Below, piece by piece: positions 31,083-41,333 of a stretch of DNA of 64,000 nucleotides; the first letter of the stretch is position 1; each line of letters begins with the position of its first letter. Under the pieces are notes generated by a model. It saw only the letters and a program-made list of their open reading frames with translations. It searched no databases and had not been told where the DNA came from. The stretch covers positions 372,001-436,000 of the forward strand of contig VWRR01000006.1 of assembly GCA_013995675.1 (NCBI GenBank), written 5' to 3'. This DNA is from Cyanidiococcus yangmingshanensis. Taxonomy: Eukaryota > Rhodophyta > Bangiophyceae > Cyanidiales > Cyanidiaceae. The position numbers and the translations under genes were made by a program.

Positions 31083-32306
31083 CTAGATAACGTGACCTCG
31101 AGGTCTGCTCAGATAGGCATGGAGTGCCTCGACGAGGCGTTTTGCGCCCTCGGCGAGCTCTGCCGGCTCTAGCCACGCAAAGCATAGCCGAATTGCATGG
31201 CGATGATGCACTGAATTCGATGTGAAACGAGCTCCTTCAAAAAAACTAACGCCGTGTTCACGAACGCTATAGTCTAGGAATGAAGCGGCATCGATTTGCT
31301 CTGGCAAACGCAACCAGACGAAAAAACCGCCCTGTGGTCGTTCATACGATACCCTGATCGATGGATGCATCTGCAGATATCGGTCGAGGTTATCGCAGAG
31401 CGCCTTACACGCCGCAGCATAGTGCCTTCGCAGAAGGTGAATGTGACTTCGTTGGAACCCGGAACCCAACAGCTCCGTAACGATTGCAGCCATGAAGGGG
31501 TTCAAACCGCCGCCACTGAGCAGGAGACCCGTGAGCAGGAGTCGTTCAATGTACCGAGGGTGAGCCTCTATCCAACCGAGTCGCACGCCGGGGCCCAAAA
31601 TCTTGCTGAACGAGTTCATCGCCAGGACCGTTGGATCATTGGGGTCATCGAAGGCGCGGAGCGATCGCGGCTGCTCAGACGCCTCAAAAGCCAAGAGTAG
31701 ATAGACCTCATCGCTTGCGATCTTGAAGTGGTAACGGCGAGAGAGTTCCACAAGACGCTGCATTCGCTCCTGTGACATGGTCACACCGGTCGGGTTCTGA
31801 CAAATGGGAATCGTGTATACAAGCGCTGGGCGAAAAGACGCATCTTCTATCAGTCGCTGCTCCAGGAGATCAACCTGCATGCCTTTCTGGTCCGTTGGAA
31901 TACCGACAACATTGAGGTGGTAGTCGCGAAACGTGTAGAAAGCCAGAAAGTAAGTGGGGTCCTCCACGACTACTGTATCCCCTGGTGACAAGAAGACCGA
32001 GCAGATCATATCGAGAGCTTGTCCACTGCCGTTGGTGATCATAAGGCTTTCTACCGTCGCCGACTGTACGCCAGCCTCTCGTTGCAGCAAACGAACCAGT
32101 TGCGCCCGTAGTGCTGCCGGGCCCTGCGGTGCACCGTACTGAAGATGAGTCACTGCAGCATCTGGCTGCGCGCGAGACTGTGTAAATGCATCAGCAACTG
32201 CATCAAGAGGCAAGAGTCGAGGGTTTGGGTGTCCTTTCGAGAGCTGGATAGTCGTTGCGCCTCCCTGTCCATACAACGTCGCGGACACTGAATCAGAATC
32301 AGGCAT
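31083..32306 (-). CDS. PLP-dependent aminotransferase, class I/II (2-aminoadipate transaminase-like)
   Basis: Fold-type I aminotransferase of 407 residues from the ATG at 32306; the frame before it, opening at GTG, is Lys-rich and probably untranslated. PLP-site residues are visible: N171 in QNPTG, D199 in IASDEVY, and K235 in NSFSKILGPGVRLGW as the Schiff-base lysine. The N-terminal substrate loop reads IQLSKGHPNPRLLPL. Sequence character is that of the LysN/ARO8-related group and of yeast YER152C-type proteins, known to act on 2-aminoadipate, aromatic or branched amino acids. No targeting peptide is evident. The substrate is inferred, not shown. Confidence 0.88.
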   Translation of the reverse strand: MPDSDSVSATLYGQGGATTIQLSKGHPNPRLLPLDAVADAFTQSRAQPDAAVTHLQYGAPQGPAALRAQLVRLLQREAGVQSATVESLMITNGSGQALDMICSVFLSPGDTVVVEDPTYFLAFYTFRDYHLNVVGIPTDQKGMQVDLLEQRLIEDASFRPALVYTIPICQNPTGVTMSQERMQRLVELSRRYHFKIASDEVYLLLAFEASEQPRSLRAFDDPNDPTVLAMNSFSKILGPGVRLGWIEAHPRYIERLLLTGLLLSGGGLNPFMAAIVTELLGSGFQRSHIHLLRRHYAAACKALCDNLDRYLQMHPSIRVSYERPQGGFFVWLRLPEQIDAASFLDYSVREHGVSFFEGARFTSNSVHHRHAIRLCFAWLEPAELAEGAKRLVEALHAYLSRPRGHVI

Positions 32307-34030
32307 GACGACTCGACTGAACTTGCGATTGCGTTTCGTTTTGGATGATTGCTTCTTCGTCTTGAATTTGGTGCTTGACACCGTTCGAAAAGCGCTCTTG
32401 GCGAGCGTGCGAGCAGTGTGTTTGCAAGAGACGCGCCTCGACAGCGTCAGGTCTCTTCGGAATGATTGACGGCCACGGAGGCGTTCTCAGTCAGGACGTC
32501 TTCGTAGCCTATCTCTTCGGCTTGAGGCGTCTCTCGAGGAAGTCGCAGAGGTACCTGGCTCTTGGCCAGGGCTCAAGACGAGACCTGGTGCTACGCGATG
32601 TATGAGGCGTGTTGAAACGAAGCAGATCAGAAGCTTTTTTGCTGACGTGCTGATCGTATTCACCAGTTGTGGTTCGTGCTTGTTTATAGAGAAGGCTGGC
32701 GTCCGTACCAACTTTTTGTCCACTGTCTTTACGAGTGCGGGCATAAAAGCGAGACAAAAGGCGAAACCTTGGCTCTTTTTATGGTCAAAATATGTTCGGT
32801 GGGTTGTACGCGGCCCTGTCTTGTTCGACGCGTGCTCGGCGGGGTCTTTCTCTCAAGTCCGCAGTTTGGATGGACGGCAAGTGCCTTTATCCTATTCTAG
32901 ACGAAGCATCCTTCACTGATGACGTGTTTGGCGCTGGAGCCGCCTTCGCCGTAGACGTTTGCCGAGGATCACTGCTCGCCTCTGCGCGACCAGCGCTGGT
33001 CTCCCAGGGGCTCGTTCGAGTCGTCAACGCCTATGCAATCTCTGAATCATTGCCTGACCTTCGCTGTCAAGCGTTGGTCTCATGATAGAGACGCGCGACG
33101 GCTATACTCATGGTTTGCAACATTCCAAGGGGCTGGCCTATCGTGGACGAGTCGCTGAAACGCGCAGTCGTATTCACTCGTTCTCTGCTTGTCCGCCACA
33201 TCAGTCACGGCTCATACGAGTCAGTTCTGTACAGTGTTTATAAACCAAACGAAAAACATGGAACGAGTGGCATTAGAGCATGTGTCTCATGTCGCTCCAT
33301 TGTGACTTGATTTGTTGTTGAGACCCAGTGGAGGTCTTTCACAACCAATGATCCGAGATGACCATCGCGACAAATTGAATCATTCGGGTCCTTGGACATG
33401 ACAGGTAAGCCGCCGCATCCATCCAAGTCTTGAGTCGAACGAGTCATTGCTGAATGATCATGACTCTCGAGTTCATGGGGCCAAACGCTGGTGACGTCAC
33501 CAATACTTGATACAGGGGTCTTGCACAACCACATTTGGTGGATCTCGAGCGGGCTCCGAGTTCGCAGAGCTACAGACTCGCTACGCAAGAGACTTCCATG
33601 GTTCCTAGAGATGGCTCGCTGGCCACTCAAGCGCGAATGAATTCGCCGAAACCCTTTCTGCAATTAAGACAGACGAGTGGCGGAGCGGTCCTCCTTGAAA
33701 CGCTCGATACCTAGTCTTCTCGTTTCAGTTTTCCCGAAATCGGAATCGATTTTTCGTAATGGTTCATATTGATGACCACCGGATACTTGCACGAACCAAA
33801 AGAGAATGCAACGCACCAGCCAACACACACAAGTCAGCGTATGATTCGGCATGACTGCGCCAAAATCCATCGAAACAGCCAAAGACGTTGTGTCTATCAT
33901 TACCTATTTCCCTGTCTTTGGCTGCGTTTCGTCGACGTCTTGACGAATCACCAGGTCACTGTGGCAATGTACCAACTCGAACTGCGGGACTGCGTCACTT
34001 GAGCCTCGACATCACCGCCCTAGCAGGCGC
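32307..34030. other. Gene-poor interval
   Basis: About 1.7 kb between the aminotransferase start and the TFIIB stop. Several overlapping plus-strand frames of 66-105 codons lie at 32600-33310 and minus-strand frames at 33240-33900. None begins well, carries a motif or looks conserved. Confidence 0.45.
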
Positions 34031-35161
34031 TTATCCTCGCTGTCTTGGCCGCTTGACCGATGCCCCATTCCCGGATCGTTCCGTAGCCCGCGTACCGGCA
34101 GCATCGGGACCCGTATCGGTCCGTGAATGCGCTTCCACATTCTCTGGCTCCGTAGGCAATCGATTTTGCCAATCCAGAGGCAGAAGACCTTGCTCACGGT
34201 GTTGTCTAATCTTCGTGCCTACTGTTTTCACTACGCCTTCGGTTATGCCAGAGACTTCAGCAATACGCGTGAGCATCGCGTCTTCACTTATACGCAGCGA
34301 TCGAGGCAACGTTTCCGGACGATGCTCACGCCATTGGGACAGCACAAAGAAGATCGCCCCGGCAGCAATAGAGACAAGCGTCCGACCGTGAATACCATCC
34401 TTCTCGGAGGCCTCGCGCGCAACATGCACTGCCAGCGATCGTACCGAGTTCGGTATTTCCATATAAGAACAAAAACGGGCGACAAAGTCATCGGTTGTGC
34501 GAATGCGACTGATTTTCGCTGCCTCTCCGAGAGACATTTCCATCGCTTTGACGTAGGCTGCGACTCGTGACTTGGCGACCGATACCATAACAGAGACTTC
34601 ATTAAACGTGCGCGGGAAACCTTCGTTTCTGCAAGCGATAAAAAGTGCGGCGGAGATCATCGCCAAAGTCTCGTCTTCGCGGAACCGAGAACGCGTTCGA
34701 ACGCCGTCGGCTCCGAGCGTTAGGTGATCATAGTACAACTTGAAGAGCTCGCAAGCCCGGTCCTTCACCAGTTGGGGTAGGCCAGACCTCTCACAAAACT
34801 GGGCGATACGGTTGTAGCAATCGGTGACGTAGCGATCACTGGCGTCGAGCAGGTTTCGAGACTGCGCCCGAGCTAATCGTTGATTCAACGCATTCACGCT
34901 GGCCGGTCCCTGAGATATCGAAGTAGACAAGCCCCCGTCTAGAAGTGGATTGATGCTACCGCCAACCCGATTCGGATCGTAGGCCGAGTCGTCGTTCTCA
35001 AAAGTTCGCCACTCGTGCCCAAGGTCTACCAGAAGCTCTGCGGCAACTACGCCGCACTGTGCACAAACAAGATCACCGTTTTTGGTGTCCTCGATCAGGT
35101 CTCTACTACCACACTCTTCGCAAATATCGGGAACGTCGCGCTCGAGTGTCGGTGCGGCCAT
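34031..35161 (-). CDS. TFIIB: Transcription initiation factor IIB
   Basis: General RNA polymerase II factor that bridges TBP-DNA and the polymerase. The ATG at 35161 gives 376 residues; the 27-codon extension upstream starts with TTG. The N-terminal zinc ribbon has C14, C17, C33, C36 (CEECGSRDLIEDTKNGDLVC, AQC). The B-reader/linker follows: EWRTFENDDSAYDPNRVGG. Two cyclin-like repeats follow: RDLLDASD-like start near 110 with LPQLVKDRACELFKLYYDHL and ISAALFIACRNEGFPRTFNE, then VARFCSYMEIPNSVRSLAVH and SIAAGAIFFVLSQWREHRPE. The C-terminal tail of about 60 residues is Arg/Glu/Thr-rich and not conserved. BRF or plant-specific pBRP are less likely because the reader element matches TFIIB. Confidence 0.93.
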   Translation of the reverse strand: MAAPTLERDVPDICEECGSRDLIEDTKNGDLVCAQCGVVAAELLVDLGHEWRTFENDDSAYDPNRVGGSINPLLDGGLSTSISQGPASVNALNQRLARAQSRNLLDASDRYVTDCYNRIAQFCERSGLPQLVKDRACELFKLYYDHLTLGADGVRTRSRFREDETLAMISAALFIACRNEGFPRTFNEVSVMVSVAKSRVAAYVKAMEMSLGEAAKISRIRTTDDFVARFCSYMEIPNSVRSLAVHVAREASEKDGIHGRTLVSIAAGAIFFVLSQWREHRPETLPRSLRISEDAMLTRIAEVSGITEGVVKTVGTKIRQHREQGLLPLDWQNRLPTEPENVEAHSRTDTGPDAAGTRATERSGNGASVKRPRQRG

Positions 35162-35915
35162 AAACGAGTCTGAAGAGAGGCAAAACAACGGTTTCAGGGC
35201 AACGCGGGTGACTTCTGGTCGTCCTGCTACGAACAACGACAACCAGACTCGTCGGACACGCGGGTACGTTGGCTGTCACGGGACGCCAAGGTCGTTGACG
35301 GCTACGCTGGGATACTCCTATCGTGCAAGGAGTCCAGACAGCGCTCCACTTCTAAAGGAATGGCGCGGTATCTTGACTAGGAGGGATCGGCCACGTGAGA
35401 CCTGAACTTGCTCGTGTGGAAACGAAATCGTGTTACGGAGCGTCAAGAACGCACCAACGCTGGTTTCAAACGCGACTTTGCGTGAACGGACCACTCCGAG
35501 GTTTCCCTCCGGGGCTACTTTAGGTTTTCTCTCGAGTGCTCTGTCCGTGGTGCGTTTGTGCACATCGTTCACGGCGTGTTTGGACGGGAGCATCACCAGG
35601 CATAGCCGTATGGTCAGAGCGACGCGAACGCTTTTTCACGTAAAGAACTTGGTTGGGGCGCGAAGCACGAAAACCTTGTTCCCGCGTTTATGCAGAGACA
35701 CTAGCATCGCCAGAACAATCAAAAGATGACGCGAAAGAGAATAACCTGCTGTGTCGTACAAACGCAAACATCAGAGACAATCAGGACAAAATAGCTGGGT
35801 GCTATGGATAGAATCGCTTGCTGTTACCGGTTATCACAAGGCCGCGACCTTCTGTTTACTTGCCGCTGTGAAGGATCAGGTTCCACAAAGCATGTTGAAG
35901 AACTCGCTGCTGTTG

Positions 35916-35949
<34 letters not shown>

Positions 35950-36103
35950 TGGAATGCGCCTCCTTTCGCGTCAGAGAAGCGGGATTCGCTCATCGTTCCT
36001 GGAAAGCGATACGGGCGAGCTCGTTCGTACCACTCGAATGATAGATAGAAATTCGCAACTTTTTGGTCTCCTACATCCACGATGAAAAATGAGCCGGTGT
36101 TAC
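35162..36103. other. Intergenic between TFIIB and PanB, with a CAG repeat
   Basis: About 940 bases between the TFIIB start and PanB stop (both minus strand). It should hold the TFIIB promoter and the PanB 3' region. A (CAG)10 tract lies at 35919-35948. No gene seen. Confidence 0.5.
35919..35948 (+). repeat. (CAG)10 trinucleotide repeat
   Basis: Ten uninterrupted CAG units in non-coding sequence, about 155 bases downstream of the PanB stop codon and 760 bases upstream of the TFIIB ATG. Read directly from sequence. Confidence 0.95.
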
Positions 36104-37054
36104 TCAATTGCGATAGAGACACTCTATGTCATCTGTGGTGGGATCCTTGACCGATCCGCTCGTTTTGATAGGGAGCTGCTGCGGCTGCTGTTTGGTGGCA
36201 GCGTCAAGATCTTGGCCAGTAAGTCGCTCGAAAACCGACCCGAAGCGCTCCCATTCACGATCATCCAGCTGATACGGAGTGTATGCGGCTGATGGAAACA
36301 GACGCTGTTTCACTGCCGAACGATAGTCCACAAGACCGCGATGAATCTCCGCCCCAGCTTCAGCGAAACGTCTGCAAAATTTCGGAGTTACTTTGGCGTG
36401 GTGCGGGTGCGTCATCATACCGCAGAGATCATGGTATACCAGCACCTGGCCGCTTGTACCTACACCCGACCCAATACCGATGGTGGGAATGCGCAAAGCA
36501 GTCGTGACTGCGATTGCCAGACGCTCTGGGACACATTCCAGAACAAGTGCAAAAGCGCCAGCCTCCTGTAAAGCGAGCGCATCTTCCAGCAGCTGCGCTG
36601 CCTCTACTGCATTCGTACCGTAGGGTCGGAATCCACCTCGGGCACTGACGCTCTGCGGTCGCAGTCCAATGTGGCCCATCACGGCGACACCCAATGACTG
36701 CACACAGGCATCGATCACCGGAGACAAGCGTTTGCCACCCTCTATCTTCACCGCTTGAACAGATCCCTCTCGAATCATTCGAGTGACGTTTCGCAACGCC
36801 TCTGATAAGCCAATCTCGCAGCTCCCAAAGGGCATGTCTCCAACGAGCAACGCCCGACGGCAGCCCCGAGCCACAGCTCGACAATGATGAAGCATCTCCT
36901 CTAACGTGACATACTGGGTCGTCTCGTGCCCCAGTTCAACCATGGCCAGTGAGTCGCCAACCAGAACGATATCCATGTCAGCGAGATCGGCATGCAATCC
37001 CTGTGGATAGCTGTAGGCAGTCACCATACAGATAGGTACTTGATCGTCGCGCAT
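36104..37054 (-). CDS. panB: Ketopantoate hydroxymethyltransferase (PanB)
   Basis: First committed enzyme of pantothenate (vitamin B5) synthesis: 3-methyl-2-oxobutanoate plus methylene-THF gives ketopantoate. The (beta/alpha)8 barrel shows all PanB landmarks: MVTAYSYPQGLHADLADMDI, VLVGDSLAMVELGHETT, DMPFGSCEIGLSEAL, VKIEGG, GHIGLRPQSVSARGGFRPYG, LECVPERLA, PTIGIGSGVGTSGQVLVYHD. The first ATG in frame is at 37054 (316 residues). However, the codons directly upstream read KRVTIRDIQRM, which resembles the conserved N-terminal strand-helix of PanB, and the frame stays open, without ATG, up to a stop near 37283. The true start therefore probably lies upstream (a spliced leader exon, possibly a mitochondrial targeting sequence) or uses a non-ATG codon. 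Coordinates give only the certain part. Confidence 0.93.
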   Translation of the reverse strand: MRDDQVPICMVTAYSYPQGLHADLADMDIVLVGDSLAMVELGHETTQYVTLEEMLHHCRAVARGCRRALLVGDMPFGSCEIGLSEALRNVTRMIREGSVQAVKIEGGKRLSPVIDACVQSLGVAVMGHIGLRPQSVSARGGFRPYGTNAVEAAQLLEDALALQEAGAFALVLECVPERLAIAVTTALRIPTIGIGSGVGTSGQVLVYHDLCGMMTHPHHAKVTPKFCRRFAEAGAEIHRGLVDYRSAVKQRLFPSAAYTPYQLDDREWERFGSVFERLTGQDLDAATKQQPQQLPIKTSGSVKDPTTDDIECLYRN

Positions 37055-37591
37055 CCGTTGAATGTCCCGAATCGTAACCCGTTTCTGGCGTTGCTTTCCT
37101 TCCCTTTCAGTGAGCGTACAGAGACCTCGTGTGTCCCTGCTCCCATTCAGACATTTCCGTGCAGATACGCTATCGTCCCAGTACTTGCCTGCGAGGCAGG
37201 CACGAGTCCTGTTGGCGACGCTGCCGGGACATCGGCGGGCACCCAGCCTCCCGAGAGAACGCAGGTGTACCCAGAGACTGTCCTACCTGGCTACTCATAT
37301 TCGACGCTTGTCAAATGGTTTATCGGACGATAATCGTCGTCGTCGTTGTTCGGTGATCCTCCTCTGGTCCAGAGGCCATTGACGTTCCGCACGAGCACCT
37401 TTCCTCGGTGACGTTGGCCAAGGAACGCGTCAAGGTTGGCCGTGGCCCACACGACCGCGTCGACCAAGCCAGCGGGTCGGGACAGTACTGGACGCTCCTG
37501 TCTTCGAGAGGAAGCGACTGTGACGCTAAGTTGGGCCCCTGCGAGTCCTAGTTTTCATCATTGACGAGTGATTGAAGAGGTTCGTTTGATC
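37055..37591. other. Divergent promoter region, PanB and PRAT gene
   Basis: Between two divergent starts. The left 230 bases are an open continuation of the PanB frame and may be coding or a leader exon. The rest holds no visible gene. Confidence 0.45.
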
Positions 37592-38230
37592 ATGGAGAAG
37601 TTGTTTGTGGTGCGCGTGCTCCAGCGAGAGGATGTGCAGGCAGAGCTCGCTCAGCGTGGCATGCTCTGTGCTGGCACTGGGGCCGTGACTGGTCTGCTAG
37701 CAGCCGCTTTCCGAGGATACAGAGTATCGACCACTGTAGTTATGTCCAGCGCTGGCTTTACATTGGCAGGTGTGCCCTTCTTCGCGTTACAAAGGGTGTT
37801 TGAGGAACGACGGAAAGGCACCCGGGACCCTTGGAACTCTGTATTCGCCGGCTGGCTCGTTGGCTGGTTCATCGCGCTTGGAATCAGTGGGCCGTGGCGT
37901 TGTCCCCAAGGCGCCCTGACGCTTGCTGCACTAAGTGGTACCACACACTGGTTATGGACAGGCGTATCACACTGGAGACAGCGTACGGCTGGGCAGCAGA
38001 CGTCGGCGTCTTCCGCAATATCGATATCCTGGCCTGAGTGGATGCCTATTCAGCCGGTGCGTCCTGATCACCGACCAGCACGACTCGAACTATCGGAGTT
38101 GCTGGCGAAACGAGCAGCTCTAGAGGAAGAGATTCGGGCACGAAAGGCGCATTTGACGGTGAATCCCACTTCAGCGAAAGAAGAGACGGGTCCCGCATCG
38201 GCTTTGTGTTCGGATAAAAGCACGATATAA
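37592..38230 (+). CDS. Tim17/Tim22/Tim23 (PRAT) family membrane protein
   Basis: A 212-residue protein from the ATG at 37592 (the frame itself opens at a GTG 24 bases upstream). Residues 18-130 form three or four hydrophobic segments with the PRAT pattern: GTGAVTGLLAAAFRGYRVST, then FALQRVFEERRKGTRDPWNS, then VFAGWLVGWFIALGISGPWR. The phrase (F)E-x2-R-x4-DPWNS-x3-G is the diagnostic part. Members are translocase subunits of the mitochondrial inner membrane, plastid envelope amino-acid/protein transporters (HP20, OEP16), or complex I assembly factors. The C-terminal 80 residues are polar, ending in a charged helix (ARLELSELLAKRAALEEEIR). The precise subgroup is undecided. Divergent from PanB and convergent with ASH2. 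Confidence 0.8.
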   Translation: MEKLFVVRVLQREDVQAELAQRGMLCAGTGAVTGLLAAAFRGYRVSTTVVMSSAGFTLAGVPFFALQRVFEERRKGTRDPWNSVFAGWLVGWFIALGISGPWRCPQGALTLAALSGTTHWLWTGVSHWRQRTAGQQTSASSAISISWPEWMPIQPVRPDHRPARLELSELLAKRAALEEEIRARKAHLTVNPTSAKEETGPASALCSDKSTI

Positions 38231-38901
38231 CTGGTTTATGAAACATGGATCCGCTCTCGATACTTGCACCAAATTGTAGAACGTGCATCAGACCGAGATC
38301 ATGTTCGTATGTGGTATGCTGACGCGAAACCGAGAAGAATGAGGTGATCTACTCGGTCGGTTTGACGAGCAGCGTGCGAAAACTTCCCCGCTCTGTTTCA
38401 TCATGATGAAACCAGAGCGAGTATGGCTTGCCAGCCTCAATTTCTGTGAATAAGGCAGGTTATGAGCGCAAGGCTCTCTGTCTATTGGCATTGCGTGCAA
38501 CAAAAATCGAAACAGCACGTGATCGTCTCACTCGATGCATCGAATCGAAGGTACTCACTTTTCCATGGTTCCATTCATGGTCTCCTCTGAATTCTTTGAT
38601 ACGAACAGCTCGGGACGCGCTTACGACCCCGGTATATTGGACATACCAGCGATATTTTGGGCATCCGTCTTGAGTTTCCGGGAACTCGGTGCTTGCGCTC
38701 GGGTTCCGTGATTCATAGTTGTGTTGTCCATCACCAACTCAACTCGTCCGCAATTTGAAGCCTTTTTATGAGGTATGCTATGCAGATTCATCGTTCACTC
38801 ATGAGTTCGGAACCGAAGCTGTCTATGTTATCTCGCGAGAGGATTCGCCAGACGATTCCGTTACCGACGTGAACATCTCGTTCGGTGAGCGCTGTTTCAC
38901 G
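38231..38901. other. Convergent intergenic interval
   Basis: 3' regions of the PRAT gene and ASH2. Only short unconvincing frames. Confidence 0.5.
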
Positions 38902-40578
38902 CTAGCACAGCGCGCTTGTTGGGGTTGGTTTCATGGAGCTCACTCGATCGGAATGAAATGCGGGGTTTGATACAGTTGGCTCAGATTTTGTCAGCCATGA
39001 CGGCGGTGTCGACTCGCTCAATGGTCGGCATCCGGGGGGCAAAACAGCTCGAAAAGGCTCCGCACCAAAATTTGCCCGACATTTGGCACCCATATAGAGA
39101 GAGATCATGGGATAGTATACGGCAGGTATGAGGTTACGATAAGCGACGCCCTGAGAGACCCCATTCTTGAAAAATTCTACCCAGGTTCCTTTTTCACCAC
39201 TCGCTGAGGTCGCATGACTACCTCGATCCACGGTGTAGTAGAGCTCTTCCTGGGGTGGCATTTTGGGCTTGCTCCCGAGACCCATGTTCATGCCCTTAAA
39301 GTCGAACCAGGCGTCGTCACATTGCCGGATAAGCGTCTGTTCTCGGTCATCGAGCACAGGCGGCAGATGAATTCGACAACCGATCACGTCACCGACTTGT
39401 CCCCAGGGCTCTCCATAGGCAACAGGAACGCAGTCATGAACCTTGTCGCCTGTCTTATCACGATACGCGTAAGCGTGCACTTCCCAGCCCACTGGAAATG
39501 ATACTTCGGCGCGACAAGAGCCGTAACCGACCCGCAAATGAGGTCGTACAGCATCGCGATCAATGACTGCCTCATGTGATGGCAGTGATGGCGGTTCACC
39601 AGCGAGCACTTCAATCTCGAAATACCAGTCGGCTGTGGCAACACCGTGAATACCACGAATGCTACGAAAGCCACGCTCCCCGATCACCGTGAGTTGGTCT
39701 GGCAACAACGTCAGACGGGGATCTCGTTGATGAACGCTCAAGGTGAACGCAACACCTGTTGGTGGTTGCCGCCACTCCAGAATCGCGGGGTCATCAATGA
39801 GCTCCAAGGGATCAATTTCCTCGATGGGAACACCAGCTTTCAAACGAGCCAGGACTGATTCACTGAACTGAGCGACCAAACCGCCACGTCGAATCGTCCG
39901 TTGTCCGCCCTCTGAAGCGCCAGGGCGTGTCGAGTGTCCTGCTTGGCGAACACGAGTGCTTCGGATGCTGTTTGGAGGAACCGACACATTCTCAGATGAT
40001 GCCGCTAGTGTCTTCGCAGCCTCCATGGACGATTGATGCGATGACGGGCGTGCATTGGAACAACCTGCTACGATATCGCTCAGGTTTCCAGACTTTTCTG
40101 CAGTTGCTGGCGATGACGTTTCCTCCGAAGGTAGCGACGGTGACGGCGAGGATGCCAGCTGCTCAGAGGCAGCGAGCCGTGCTCGTTTGGACGCAGGCTC
40201 GAGCGTTACGTCCAGGTCATCCCGCTCGTATTTGGTTTGGTCCACAACAACGAGGTCCCAGTTATAGGAATCAACCTGGGGTCTCAGTTTCCAGTAAAGT
40301 TCTCGTTGGTGCTCGTTTCCCTCGCTGGCAACACTCGTGTCGACTTCAACCAGATCACTGTCGGTCTGCAGTCGCTTGGTAAGCTCGACGCTGAACTTGC
40401 GGCGAAACTCAGCCCCTTGGGAAACGGAGTCCCAGTTGGACTCGACGTGGTCGACGATCTCTCGTGTTGAAAACGATTCTCGATTCGTGTGCACCTTTCC
40501 GAGTGCCTTGAGCGCCCGAACGAGCACTGCATACCAGAACGAGTGCAGTGATGCTGGCGGTGCTTCCCCGGTCTGCAT
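38902..40578 (-). CDS. ASH2: ASH2/ASH2L homologue, COMPASS histone H3K4 methyltransferase subunit
   Basis: Core subunit (with WDR5, RBBP5, DPY30) of the SET1/MLL complexes. The ATG at 40578 gives 558 residues. The N-terminal winged-helix part (residues 10-95: FWYAVLVRALKALGKVHTNR, then VDHVESNWDSVSQGAEFRRK) leads to a Ser-rich linker and then the split SPRY domain (about 265-535). The latter carries the ASH2 hallmarks RDPRLTLLPDQLTVIGERGF, RSIRGIHGVATADWYFEIEV, VHAYAYRDKTGDKVHDC, WGQVGDVIGCRIHLPPVL, FFKNGVSQGVAYRNLIPAVY and YPMISLYMGAKCRANFG. I see no PHD finger cysteines and no clear DPY30-binding helix at the C-terminus, which ends in a Pro/Ser-rich tail. Convergent with the PRAT gene. Confidence 0.92.
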   Translation of the reverse strand: MQTGEAPPASLHSFWYAVLVRALKALGKVHTNRESFSTREIVDHVESNWDSVSQGAEFRRKFSVELTKRLQTDSDLVEVDTSVASEGNEHQRELYWKLRPQVDSYNWDLVVVDQTKYERDDLDVTLEPASKRARLAASEQLASSPSPSLPSEETSSPATAEKSGNLSDIVAGCSNARPSSHQSSMEAAKTLAASSENVSVPPNSIRSTRVRQAGHSTRPGASEGGQRTIRRGGLVAQFSESVLARLKAGVPIEEIDPLELIDDPAILEWRQPPTGVAFTLSVHQRDPRLTLLPDQLTVIGERGFRSIRGIHGVATADWYFEIEVLAGEPPSLPSHEAVIDRDAVRPHLRVGYGSCRAEVSFPVGWEVHAYAYRDKTGDKVHDCVPVAYGEPWGQVGDVIGCRIHLPPVLDDREQTLIRQCDDAWFDFKGMNMGLGSKPKMPPQEELYYTVDRGSHATSASGEKGTWVEFFKNGVSQGVAYRNLIPAVYYPMISLYMGAKCRANFGAEPFRAVLPPGCRPLSESTPPSWLTKSEPTVSNPAFHSDRVSSMKPTPTSALC

Positions 40579-41333
40579 CAGCTAAGCGTTCAGCGCTCCG
40601 TTTTGGCGTGAATGGTTATCAAGTTGTGACGAGCTCTCGCGTAACCTAAAAAGCGCCAAGTTATTCGACAAGGGCTTTCGCACCAAGGCCAGGAGGTCAA
40701 GGCTCAAACACCACCAACCCGAACACTTCTCGGCGTTGAACCGAAACGCTGTTTCGAACGCCAACTCAATATTGTTCAAACAAAGCTAGTCCCTTCACAG
40801 AAAGTCCCTCAAGGCTATCTGTATAAGCTTGGATAACTAGACGCACCTCCTGATAGTGATGTAGACTTTCCTCCAACAGGTACTCGGGTCGAGAGAGACG
40901 CCGGCAAACACGCCAACGATTTTCCACTGACCATCCAGCGTGGTTGCTTTGGGGCCCAGACTTTACTGCAGGCAAGGAGAGAAAGCAACGCCGAAAACAG
41001 GTGGTATTGAATGTCTTCCGCTTCGGTCCAAAGTACACGTCGGATGACGAGAGGAACAAGGCAAATTCGAAAACAGTATCAACCAGATGGGAGTTGCTCA
41101 AGTTGCTTCGAAGAGATGTTCTCGGAGATTCCTCCTTATTCCACCAAGAGAAGACTGATCTCATCACTGAATATAACAAATTTATCCGCAACTGTTTCAA
41201 ATATCAAAAGCTAGAAAAGAAAACCTGGTGCGTATCGGTTCAAATACGAACGCGTCCTCCTTTCCGACCAGCCGTTCGGTGAGTTTTTGCAACCTCAGAG
41301 CGATGCAGTTCTGCAGATCCATGAGACGACAAG
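40579..41333. other. Interval between ASH2 and actin-related gene; possible small gene
   Basis: AT-richer than its surroundings. Both strands carry protein-like frames: minus 41200-40766 (ending LEESLHHYQEVRLVIQAYTD, GLSVKGLALFEQY) and plus 40944-41282 (WELLKLLRRDVLGDSSLFHQ, LITEYNKFIRNCFKYQKL). They overlap, so at most one is real. Neither is recognised. The minus frame lacks a clear ATG start. Confidence 0.3.
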
